Shown: positions 20,301 to 26,439 of the stretch, in pieces | Layout: the number at the start of each line of letters is the position of its first letter | Numbering within the stretch: the first letter of the stretch is position 1 | DNA from: an uncultured Oscillospiraceae bacterium | Lineage (GTDB): Bacteria; Bacillota; Clostridia; Oscillospirales; Oscillospiraceae | Direction of reading: 5' to 3' | NCBI GenBank assembly: GCA_944387635.1 | Contig: CALXFT010000004.1 | Location: forward strand, 1 to 57,836 | DNA: 57,836 nucleotides | The notes under the pieces: model-generated | Databases searched by the model: none | What the model saw: the letters and a program-made list of their open reading frames with translations, nothing else | What the model was told of the DNA's origin: nothing | Position numbers and translations under genes: made by a program

Positions 20301-20787
20301 GGGCCAGATTCAGGGCGTAGTCCTTGGCCCCGCTGTAGTCCTCGCTCAGCAGATACTGGCTGACGCCGCCGGCCAGGCAGGCGGACAGGGCGATCAGGCC
20401 CTGGTGGTGCCGCTCCAGGAGAGCCAGGTCCACCCTGGGTTTTCCGTAGAAGCCGTGGATGTGGGCCTCGGAGACCAGCAGACAGAGATTTTCATAGCCG
20501 GTCCGATTCTCGCACAGCAGTACCAGGTGATAGGCCTCGTTGTCAATGCCGTGGATCCGGTCGGCCATGCCCCGGCGGGCCACGTACACTTCGCATCCGA
20601 TGATGGGCTTGACCCCGGCGGCCTTGGCGGCTTTATAAAAATCAATGCATCCGTACATGACGCCGTGGTCGGTAATGGCAATGGCATCCTGGCCCAGCTC
20701 CTTCACCCGGTCCATCATGGCGTCAATGCGGCAGGCGCCGTCCAGGAGGCTGTATTCGCTGTGAACATGTAAGTGGACAAAACTCAT
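17326..20787 (-). CDS. dnaE: DNA polymerase III subunit alpha (DnaE type)
   Basis: 1153 residues, the normal DnaE1/DnaE3 size. The N-terminal PHP domain opens FVHLHVHSEYSLLDGACRID. The catalytic palm motif PDFDTDF lies near residue 395, in the block GRGSGAASIAAYCLHIT...RVSMPDFDTDF. A helix-hairpin-helix region with the FANYAFNKAHAVCYAVVAYQ block and a C-terminal OB fold (VTVEDDTASIEMLAFSNVL) complete it. There is no 3'-5' exonuclease domain, so it is not PolC. Start and stop: ATG overlaps the whiA stop by 4 bases, a usual whiA-dnaE arrangement. Confidence 0.95.
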   Translation of the reverse strand: MSFVHLHVHSEYSLLDGACRIDAMMDRVKELGQDAIAITDHGVMYGCIDFYKAAKAAGVKPIIGCEVYVARRGMADRIHGIDNEAYHLVLLCENRTGYENLCLLVSEAHIHGFYGKPRVDLALLERHHQGLIALSACLAGGVSQYLLSEDYSGAKDYALNLARIFGPDHFYLELQDHGIAEQRPVNQGLLRLARETGLPLVVTNDAHYLRREDADIQDVLLCVQTGKTVDDENRMKFQTQEFYLKSEEELRRLFPNCPEAFANTADIARRCNLEFTFHEYHLPVFPVPEGYTSEAYFRRLCMEGFRERYADPPQSYLERLEYEIGVISRMGYVNYYLIVWDFIRYAKEQGIPVGPGRGSGAASIAAYCLHITEVDPMKYSLIFERFLNPERVSMPDFDTDFCQERRGEVIAYVMDKYGADHVAQIATFGTMAARGAIRDVGRALNFTYAETDVVAKQVPSTPHITLEEALRVSPRLKEMYDGDPKVKKLIDTARSLEGMPRNASTHAAGVVITAKPVYTYVPLSRNDDTIVTQYTMTTIEELGLLKMDFLGLRNLTVIADAERQIRLLEPEFSIDRIPDDDKDTFDMLTQGKTQGVFQLESSGMTGVCVSMKAGSIEDITAIVALYRPGPMDSIPTFIANKLDPKKVTYKTPMLEPILKVTYGCIVYQEQVIEIFRSLGGYTMGQADNIRRAISKKKMKVIEAERKVFVYGDPEQNICGCVGHGIPEQVAQSIYDEIVDFANYAFNKAHAVCYAVVAYQTAYLKCHHPRQYMAALMTSVLDSAEKISGYIAECKEMGIAVLPPDLNHSEDNFTVEGDAIRFGLGAVKNVGRGLIRAMVRKRKEGGPFCSLEDFIQRMDEGELNKRAVENFIKCGAADCFGNTRSALLSVYDKMMDSVAQSRKKNLEGQMGLFAMLDGDGDGAGSIPIPAKKELDKAALLSMEKETTGIYLSGHPMDDYRPFLKGTQVVHIAQLMDEEGGFRDEQTVCVAGIVQSVKMKTTRSNSMMAYVTVEDDTASIEMLAFSNVLSQYGGYLRENSPVVVTGRLSRREDKDPQIVVNRARPISDYAAGDPDNRAPARSAAPVKGTLYLRLPSEEGKLFPKVRAILNMFPGEGSVVLYFADTKRRRGTRCVLMDSMLRELKNVLGEANVVVK

Positions 20788-21728
20788 TTTTCACACTCCT
20801 TTGCCAGCTGGGTCAGCTTTTTCATCCGGTTGTTCATGGCAGGCTTGGTAATGGGCGGGTCCATCATCCCGGCCAGCTCCGACAATGACGCGGCGGGATT
20901 CTCCTCTCTGGCCTTGGCCGCCTCCCGCAGTTTTCCAGGCAGGCTCTCCAGGACCCCCGCTTCCCGCAGGCAGCGGATAGCCCCCAGCTGCTCCTGGGCC
21001 GCCTCCACCACCTTGGAGATGTTGGCGTCGTCGCAGTTGCAGCGGCGGTTGACCTTGTTGTTCAGCTCCTTTTCCAGCCGGGCCTCCATGATCCCCATGG
21101 CGGCCACAGGGGCTCCCAGGTAGGTCAGAAAGTCCGAAATCTGGTCGCTCTGCTTCAGGTACAGCACCTGGCTGCCGCCCCGGCCCGCGGTCTTGGGCGC
21201 GAAGCCCATGGCCTCCCGCAGAAGGGCGTCGGTCTCCCGGGCCACGCTCCGATGGGTGGTAGTCAGCTCCATGTGGTAGCCCTTGGCCGGGTCGGTGACG
21301 CTGCCTCCGGCCAGGAAAGCCCCACGGAAGAATGCCTCCCGGCATCGCTCCTCCTCCACCACCGGCAGATTCACATGGAGGGCCAGGGTCCCCCGGGCGT
21401 CGAAGCCGAAGGCCTCCAGGATTCTGCGCAGCTTTTCCCGTTCCCGGATCTGGAAGACCTGCTTCCCCGCCGCCGCAGGCTCCGGGACGGCGTCAAAGCT
21501 CAGGTCAAAGGCCCGTCGGAAGAGCTTGGGCAGGATAGCGGAAAACTCCCGGCTTTCCGTAATGATTTTAATGCCCTCGTTGTGGAAGCTGTTGCAGTAG
21601 AGCAAAATTCCGAAGCACTCGGCCAGGGCGCAGCCGGACTTCTGGGGGATCTCCCGGCAGATCTCGGCCTTTGCCGAGGCGGAGAAGGAGGGTGTTCCGG
21701 CCCGGGCCGTCTCTTTCTGCTTTACCAT
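20784..21728 (-). CDS. whiA: DNA-binding protein WhiA
   Basis: 314 residues. An N-terminal LAGLIDADG-homing-endonuclease-like domain (FFRGAFLAGGSVTDPAKGYH is the family's hallmark) is joined to a C-terminal helix-turn-helix (ASLSELAGMMDPPITKPAMN). WhiA affects division and chromosome segregation in Firmicutes and sporulation in actinobacteria. It overlaps murB by 7 bases and dnaE by 4. In most Firmicutes rapZ and yvcK lie between murB and whiA; here both are missing from the locus. Confidence 0.93.
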   Translation of the reverse strand: MVKQKETARAGTPSFSASAKAEICREIPQKSGCALAECFGILLYCNSFHNEGIKIITESREFSAILPKLFRRAFDLSFDAVPEPAAAGKQVFQIREREKLRRILEAFGFDARGTLALHVNLPVVEEERCREAFFRGAFLAGGSVTDPAKGYHMELTTTHRSVARETDALLREAMGFAPKTAGRGGSQVLYLKQSDQISDFLTYLGAPVAAMGIMEARLEKELNNKVNRRCNCDDANISKVVEAAQEQLGAIRCLREAGVLESLPGKLREAAKAREENPAASLSELAGMMDPPITKPAMNNRMKKLTQLAKECEK

Positions 21729-22633
21729 ATGCGGATCTCCGGCTCCAGGCGAATGCCCGTGCGCGCCATGACCTGGTCCGACACCGCCGTCAGCAGCTGC
21801 CGGAAATCGGCGGCCGTGGCCCCGCCCAGATTCACGGCAAAGCCTGTGTGCTTTTCGGAAATGGCCGCGTTCCCGATCCGGAATCCCCGCAGCCCGGCGT
21901 CCTCGATCAAGGCGGAGGCATAGCCGCCCGCGGGCCGCTTGAAGGCCGAGCCGGCGGAGGGCAGGTCCAGGGGCTGGGAGGCGGAGCGTTTGGCAATGAG
22001 CTCGCGCATCCTGGCCTTGATTTGCTCCGTGGGCGCCGGGGTCAGCCGGAAGTCGGCGCTGATCACAATGCCTCCCTCCTCTTCCAGGCGGCTGTGCCGG
22101 TAGGAGAATCCCATCTCCTCCCGGGACAGGCGGCGGAGGGTTCCGGCCATGTCCATGACCTCCACCTGCTCCACCACCGTGCCGATCTCCCCGCCGTAGG
22201 CGCCCGCGTTCATGTACACGCCGCCGCCGACGGTGCCCGGAATGCCATGGGCAAACTCCAGACCGCTGAGGCCCAGGTTGGCTGCGAACACCGCCCCCCG
22301 GCTCATGGTCACGCCGGCCATGAGCCGAATCCGGTTCCCGCCCAGTTCCTCCATGCCGTCCAGGCAGTCCTTCAGGCAGATCACCAGACCCGGCATCCCC
22401 TCATCGGGAGCCAGCACATTGGTTCCCGCTCCCAGAATAGCACATTTACAGTCCAATAAAACGGATACATTTAAAAGCCTTCCCAATTCCTCTCTGGTTT
22501 TGGGAAAGGCCATAACCTCCGCTCCCCCGCCCACGCGCAGGGAGGTGTGAGATGCCATGCTCTCCCGGAACCGCAGCTCCAGGTCCGGTAAAAGTGCGGA
22601 AATTTTCCGCTGGAATTCAGTCAATTCAGTCAT
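21722..22633 (-). CDS. murB: UDP-N-acetylenolpyruvoylglucosamine reductase
   Basis: A 303-residue FAD enzyme that reduces UDP-GlcNAc-enolpyruvate to UDP-MurNAc in cytoplasmic peptidoglycan synthesis. FAD-site motifs are SHTSLRVGGGAEVM, VLAPDEGMPG and GIPGTVGGGVYMNAGAYGGE; the proton-donor Ser lies in SAGSAFKRP. It opens the operon murB-whiA-dnaE, with a ribosome site CGGAGGC and its own promoter at 22662-22690. Confidence 0.95.
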   Translation of the reverse strand: MTELTEFQRKISALLPDLELRFRESMASHTSLRVGGGAEVMAFPKTREELGRLLNVSVLLDCKCAILGAGTNVLAPDEGMPGLVICLKDCLDGMEELGGNRIRLMAGVTMSRGAVFAANLGLSGLEFAHGIPGTVGGGVYMNAGAYGGEIGTVVEQVEVMDMAGTLRRLSREEMGFSYRHSRLEEEGGIVISADFRLTPAPTEQIKARMRELIAKRSASQPLDLPSAGSAFKRPAGGYASALIEDAGLRGFRIGNAAISEKHTGFAVNLGGATAADFRQLLTAVSDQVMARTGIRLEPEIRIW

Positions 22634-22661
22634 AAACGCCTCCGGGTGTATACTTCAGAAT

Positions 22662-22690
22662 AGTATAGCATATTCCCATGGATTATGCAA
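22662..22690 (-). promoter_or_regulatory. Promoter of murB-whiA-dnaE
   Basis: Minus strand TTGCAT (22685-22690), 17 bases, TATACT (22662-22667). Confidence 0.65.
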
Positions 22691-22720
22691 TTATTCCCGT
22701 CCGGAAATTTGCGCTTACGG

Positions 22721-22750
22721 AAAACGCCCCGCTGCGCAGCAGCGGGGCGT
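22721..22750 (-). terminator. Terminator of the LCP gene
   Basis: On the minus strand ACGCCCCGCT and AGCGGGGCGT pair around a short loop, followed by TTTT. It lies 11 bases after the LCP stop codon. Confidence 0.8.
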
Positions 22751-22760
22751 GGGTATGGCG

Positions 22761-23918
22761 TTATTCCAAAGTACCCTCGGTCAGGGCGGTGAAGTAGCGG
22801 CGGTTGTTGCCCTCATCAAACAGAAGGACGCTGGACTGGGTGCCGAACAGGTCGATCAGCTCGCCCCAGTAGGAGCCCTCCTTGGGGCAGGTGCCGGTCT
22901 CGATGGTCAGCTCCGGCAGCAGGGGCAGGACCTCCCACAGGCAGGTGAGGATCTCGCCGTTGGTCATGTTGTGGGTAATCAGGGGCAGGGCCTCGTCCGC
23001 CAGTTCCATCAGGTCCGTGAGGCTCTGCTGGGACAGCTTGTCCAAAATGGCGCTGATCAGTTTCCGCTGACGTTCCGTGCGCTTGATGTCGCTGTCGCTG
23101 TCGCCCGCGGCCTTGCGCATACGGGCGTAGGACAGGGCGCCCATGCCGTCCAGCTTCTCCAGGCCCGGCTCCACGTCGTAGTAGACCCAGAAGTCGTCGT
23201 TGTTCAGGTATTCGGCTTCCGCCTCGGTCAGCTCGATCTCCACGCCGCCCATCAGGTCGATGAGCTTGATAAAGCCGTCGAAGTCCACTTCGATGTTGTG
23301 GTCCACCTCAATGCCGAAGTTCTCCAGCAGGCACTGGTTCATCATCTCCATGGAACCGGCCGCGCCTGCCCAGGTGTAGCCCAGGTGATAGGCCACGTTG
23401 ATCCGGTTTTTGCCGCAGGTGTGCTTCGTTCCGGAGGGATCCACATAGTCCGGCAGCTTCAGATAAGTATCGCGCAGGAAGGAGGTCAGGGTCAGGGTCT
23501 TGGTGTTCTTGTTGATGGTAGCCAGGATCATAGTGTCCGCCAGCCGGGAATTCTCGGAGCTCTCACCGGCCCGGGCGGACTGGCCCACCACCAGGATATT
23601 CAGTATGTCCTTGCCGGAAGGCTCGTAGGGCAGGGTCGTGGGGACCGTGGTGGCCTCCGTGGTCTCCGCGGTGGTCTCTATGGTCGTGGGTTCCGTCTGC
23701 TCCGTGGCCGGAACCGTGGTGGGCTCCGAGGTGCCGCCCTGATTCAACTGGGGGTCCTGGGGCTTGTACAGCATGCCGCCCACCAGCGCGCCCACCACCA
23801 GAACCAGCACCGCCAGGATGACAACCAGCACGGTCATCTTGCCGCTCCGGGGCTGCCTGCCGCCGTGTTCGGAATGGTTGTTATGATTATTTTTCGCGTA
23901 ACGTCCGCCCTTACTCAT
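22761..23918 (-). CDS. LytR-CpsA-Psr (LCP) family cell-wall glycopolymer transferase
   Basis: 385 residues. A basic start (MSKGGRYAKNN) leads to one membrane segment at about 28-50, a Thr/Glu-rich linker (TTIETTAETTEATTVPTT), then an LCP domain: SRLADTMILATINKNTKTL, TSFLRDTYLKLPDYV, GKNRINVAYHLG, LIDLMGGVEIEL, LSYARMRK and KRTERQRKLI carry the conserved Arg/Asp residues. LCP enzymes move glycopolymers from a lipid carrier to peptidoglycan outside the membrane. AGGAGGT precedes ATG 23918. The neighbour downstream of its start shares the same N-terminal motif. Confidence 0.9.
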   Translation of the reverse strand: MSKGGRYAKNNHNNHSEHGGRQPRSGKMTVLVVILAVLVLVVGALVGGMLYKPQDPQLNQGGTSEPTTVPATEQTEPTTIETTAETTEATTVPTTLPYEPSGKDILNILVVGQSARAGESSENSRLADTMILATINKNTKTLTLTSFLRDTYLKLPDYVDPSGTKHTCGKNRINVAYHLGYTWAGAAGSMEMMNQCLLENFGIEVDHNIEVDFDGFIKLIDLMGGVEIELTEAEAEYLNNDDFWVYYDVEPGLEKLDGMGALSYARMRKAAGDSDSDIKRTERQRKLISAILDKLSQQSLTDLMELADEALPLITHNMTNGEILTCLWEVLPLLPELTIETGTCPKEGSYWGELIDLFGTQSSVLLFDEGNNRRYFTALTEGTLE

Positions 23919-24011
23919 GGAATACCTCCTGATATACAGTAGTCAAACACAAGCATTGTATCATTTTGTTATCAAAAATACAAGAGGTTTTTCAGTTATT
24001 TACAACTTTCT

Positions 24012-24052
24012 TAAAAAATCAGCAGCAGTTGTGACAACCGCTGCTGATTTTT
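24012..24052 (-). terminator. Terminator of the small membrane-protein gene
   Basis: On the minus strand AAAAATCAGCAGC and GCTGCTGATTTTTT pair, with a second inner stem GTTGT/ACAAC, and end in a U-run. The stem lies 9 bases past the stop codon at 24061. On the plus strand it would also work, though no gene points into it from that side. Confidence 0.8.
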
Positions 24053-24060
24053 GTAACCAT

Positions 24061-24348
24061 TTATTCCTGAGCGCCGGTTTCCTGGGATTCGGCAGGCGCC
24101 TGAGTCTGCGGGGCTTCGGTCTGCTCCTGGTCAAGGGCGTCGGGATTGAAGGTCGCCGCGTCCATGATATCCTCCACGGAAGAGCCCTTGTCCTCGTATT
24201 CGGCCCGGGTGGTCTTGTTGAGCATGTGATTGACAAAATAGGCCAATCCGCCAACGATCAGGGCCAGCACCAGAAACACCGACAGGGCGATCTTCACGCC
24301 CCTCCCCTTTTTTTCCTTCTTCTTCAGATAACGTCCGCCTTTGGCCAT
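24061..24348 (-). CDS. Small single-span membrane protein resembling an LCP N-terminus
   Basis: 95 residues: basic start MAKGGRYLKKKEKKG, one membrane segment at about 20-40, then an acidic, Gln/Thr/Ala-rich tail ending SQETGAQE. The start matches the neighbouring LCP protein (MSKGGRYAKNN), but there is no catalytic domain. It could be a truncated paralogue or a partner sharing a localisation signal. AAGGAGG precedes the ATG, and it has its own terminator, which argues for a live gene. The promoter, if any, must lie in or next to the repeat that ends 35 bases upstream. Confidence 0.6.
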   Translation of the reverse strand: MAKGGRYLKKKEKKGRGVKIALSVFLVLALIVGGLAYFVNHMLNKTTRAEYEDKGSSVEDIMDAATFNPDALDQEQTEAPQTQAPAESQETGAQE

Positions 24349-24383
24349 TGCTTACCTCCTTGCTCCTTGGGGAATTATCATTA

Positions 24384-24827
24384 ATGCTTATCGACTTAAA
24401 CAGCAGAAATTGCAGATATCCGTTGCCTCCATGCAGACTTCCGTCTGGGCAGCTGTCAGGATGCTTACGCTTCACGCGGTCACCGCACCCATTTGGCGCT
24501 TAAGGCAATACCGGCACGAAACGAAGGGCGCGCCGGGAGGGGTCCAGGGGAGGGCGGCTTTGAGATATCAACTCAGCGCCTCCCCTGGCCGCGTTCTTTG
24601 CTGGCATTTCTGTGCGGGACAAGAAAGGAAGGCCCCCGGCAGGGGTCGGGGAGCACTTGCCCCTGTCTCAGCACTTCACCAGAACGCAATGCCCATACCT
24701 CTCAGTCAAAAATCAAAGATTTTTGCCAGCTCTCCTGGAAGGAGAGCCAAGGGCCTGGCTGTAGACAAAGCACTATGCATAAGGCTGACGCTTTCCGAAA
24801 TGTTTTGCTGTGTTAAATCGATAAGCA
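24384..24827. repeat. Dispersed structured repeat, copy 1 (complete, 444 bp)
   Basis: Bounded by near-perfect 16-base terminal inverted repeats, ATGCTTATCGACTTAA (24384-24399) and TTAAATCGATAAGCAT (24812-24827). Inside are a GC-rich hairpin (24544-24553 with 24579-24588) and a CAAAAATC-AAA-GATTTTTG hairpin (24707-24725). Copies recur at 39525, 43113 and the right window edge. Short open frames here exist only because of low stop density. It fills most of the 569-base gap between the small membrane protein and the ferredoxin gene. Confidence 0.8.
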
Positions 24828-24917
24828 TTTTACCATTTCCATTACGGACCCTCGCACACAGCCGGAAAGTCCCTTGTCCCGGAAGAAGCCGCCGTGAAGG
24901 CTGTCCCCCGTTCCGGG

Positions 24918-25304
24918 TTACTTCTCGACGATCTCCAGCAGCTCCATGGGGCAGGCCTTGACGCAGATGCCGCAGGCGATGCACTTGGAAGCGGGGTTTT
25001 CGGGCTTGAGGACCATGGCCTTCATGGGGCAGGCCTCCACGCACTTGCCGCAGCCGACGCACTTCTTCTTGTTGATCATGTACACACCGGTCTTGGGGTT
25101 CTGGGTGATGGCCTCGTGTTCGCAGCTGCGCATGCACTTGCCGCACTGGATGCAGACCTGAGGCTTGGCGCCGGTGCCCTTGGGAAGGATCTTGATGCAG
25201 GACAGGTCCTCGTCAAACTCCTTGTAGAAGGCTTCGGAGCAGGCGGCTACGCATTGCAGGCAGGCCATGCATTCCACGTTTTTCTTAACGGCGAGCTTCT
25301 TCAT
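24918..25304 (-). CDS. Ferredoxin-like protein with four [4Fe-4S] motifs
   Basis: 128 residues with four Cys-rich motifs in two ferredoxin folds: CMACLQCVAAC, CIQCGKCMRSC, CVGCGKCVEACP and CIACGICVKACP, 16 cysteines in all. That pattern fits an electron-transfer subunit of the HycB/CooF/AOR-associated type, able to hold four cubane clusters. No oxidoreductase gene is adjacent, so the partner is unknown. ATG 25304 has AAAAGGAG upstream and a separate promoter. Confidence 0.88.
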   Translation of the reverse strand: MKKLAVKKNVECMACLQCVAACSEAFYKEFDEDLSCIKILPKGTGAKPQVCIQCGKCMRSCEHEAITQNPKTGVYMINKKKCVGCGKCVEACPMKAMVLKPENPASKCIACGICVKACPMELLEIVEK

Positions 25305-25341
25305 ATGAGAACACTCCTTTTATTTTGTTTTATTCGCCGTT

Positions 25342-25370
25342 ATTATACATGCTTTCAGCAAAAAAAGCAA
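25342..25370 (-). promoter_or_regulatory. Promoter of the ferredoxin gene
   Basis: Minus strand TTGCTT (25365-25370), 17 bases, TATAAT (25342-25347). Confidence 0.65.
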
Positions 25371-25513
25371 CAGAAGAAACCGGCGCGGAACAGAATTTGC
25401 CGCGAAAAGAGGAACCGGTCCGCATAGTCCGCAGGGGACCGGAAAATTCGGAATAAACCCCGCTTTCCCGGAAATAATACTTTTGAAGCAAGAAGCTTTT
25501 GGAGGTAATCAAA

Positions 25514-25786
25514 ATGAAAACGTATGGCACTCTCGCCCTGGTTCTGGTCCTTACCGCGGCGCTGCTCACCGGCTGCGGCTGCACCAATCAGGACATGTAC
25601 GAAACCACCCTGGCACCCACCACCCATTCGACCTGGGAGACCACGGAAGCCACCACCCATATGACCACCGCCCCCACAACCCACAGCACCACCGCCGACA
25701 CCCGGGAGACCGTGGACAACGGGAACGGCCCTCTGGAGGACACCACCCATACCACCACGCCCACCGAAACCACCAGCGCCCGATAA
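25514..25786 (+). CDS. Small Thr-rich lipoprotein
   Basis: 90 residues. MKTYGTLALVLVLTAALLTGC is a lipoprotein signal with lipobox LTGC. The mature part is about one third threonine, with repeated TTH and TTxxTT units and scattered Glu/His (TWETTEATTHMTTAPTTHST). It probably forms an extended, perhaps glycosylated, surface stalk with no catalytic domain. GGAGG precedes ATG 25514; an upstream in-frame ATG lies before that site. I do not recognise a family. Confidence 0.7.
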   Translation: MKTYGTLALVLVLTAALLTGCGCTNQDMYETTLAPTTHSTWETTEATTHMTTAPTTHSTTADTRETVDNGNGPLEDTTHTTTPTETTSAR

Positions 25787-26102
25787 CCGTCCGGGATCCC
25801 CGGACGTACATACCCTCCGGTCCGGCGCCAGGCTGCCGGCCTTCCCGGCAAGGATCGGCCCCGCCTCCCGGAGCAGGCTCCGGCACGGAGGGATTTTTCG
25901 ATTTTTCCGTAAGTTGTCAGCAAACATGCCGCCGTATATTCCGGTCCGTAAAGTTGCTTATTTACAGTATATCACAGCTTTTCCTTCTGAAAAGTGGAAT
26001 TTTGCGGGATTTGACGATTTTTCCGGGGCATACTAATCCCAAGCACCGGAACCGGGCCTTTGCGGTAGCCGGTTCCGGGATGTGACAAAAGGAGGGAGAT
26101 CC
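25787..26102. other. 316-base gap with hairpins, no gene seen
   Basis: Just after the stop codon a perfect CGTCCGGG/CCCGGACG hairpin (25788-25805) may end the lipoprotein transcript, and a second stem GGAACCGG/CCGGTTCC lies at about 26047-26076 before the next gene. Neither has a U-run. No coding frame is convincing in between. Confidence 0.4.
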
Positions 26103-26288
26103 ATGAGTGTCAAAGGATGGGCCGTCACCGCCGGAATCGGCATGGCCGCGGGGGCCGTGGCCGTATTGATGATGCCCCGAAACAACCCAACCCGCCGTCT
26201 GGCCGCCAAGGCCGCCAACAAGATGGAGGACGTGGCCTGGAAAGTCTCGGACGCCGTCTCCGACAAGATCGACAATCTGGACATGTAA
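26103..26288 (+). CDS. Small hydrophobic YtxH-like protein
   Basis: 61 residues. MSVKGWAVTAGIGMAAGAVA begins with a short hydrophobic, Gly/Ala-rich segment; the rest is amphipathic helix (RRLAAKAANKMEDVAWKVSD) ending in acidic residues. This layout resembles small YtxH-type proteins of Firmicutes, whose role is poorly known. GGAGGG precedes ATG 26103. A GTG/ATG seven codons upstream has no better site. Confidence 0.6.
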   Translation: MSVKGWAVTAGIGMAAGAVAVLMMPRNNPTRRLAAKAANKMEDVAWKVSDAVSDKIDNLDM

Positions 26289-26294
26289 CAGAAA

Positions 26295-26431
26295 GGGCTG
26301 TCTCAAAATGCAAATTTTGAAAAACAGCCCAACAAATCGCAATAAAAACCGGCTGGACTACCTTGGTTTTGGTAATCCAGCCGAACTTATTTTATATGCG
26401 TTTTCTTGAAAAAGCGATTTTGAGACAGCCC
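26295..26431. mobile_element. MITE-like element with 15-bp terminal inverted repeats
   Basis: GGGCTGTCTCAAAAT (26295-26309) is repeated inverted and perfectly at 26417-26431. The ends resemble those of IS1182-type insertion sequences (GGGCTGTCTC...). The 137-base interior has no gene, but holds two hairpins (26295-26330 and 26350-26383). It sits between two genes' 3' ends, so it may also act as a terminator. No transposase is in the window. Confidence 0.55.
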
Positions 26432-26439
26432 CTAATCAT

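Noticed and set aside
24341-24961. Open frames inside repeat copy 1, including one beginning at MQTSVW
   Set aside because: The same peptide start recurs in copy 2, but the frame is not kept in copy 3 and no ribosome site is present. It follows DNA-level conservation of the repeat rather than a protein.
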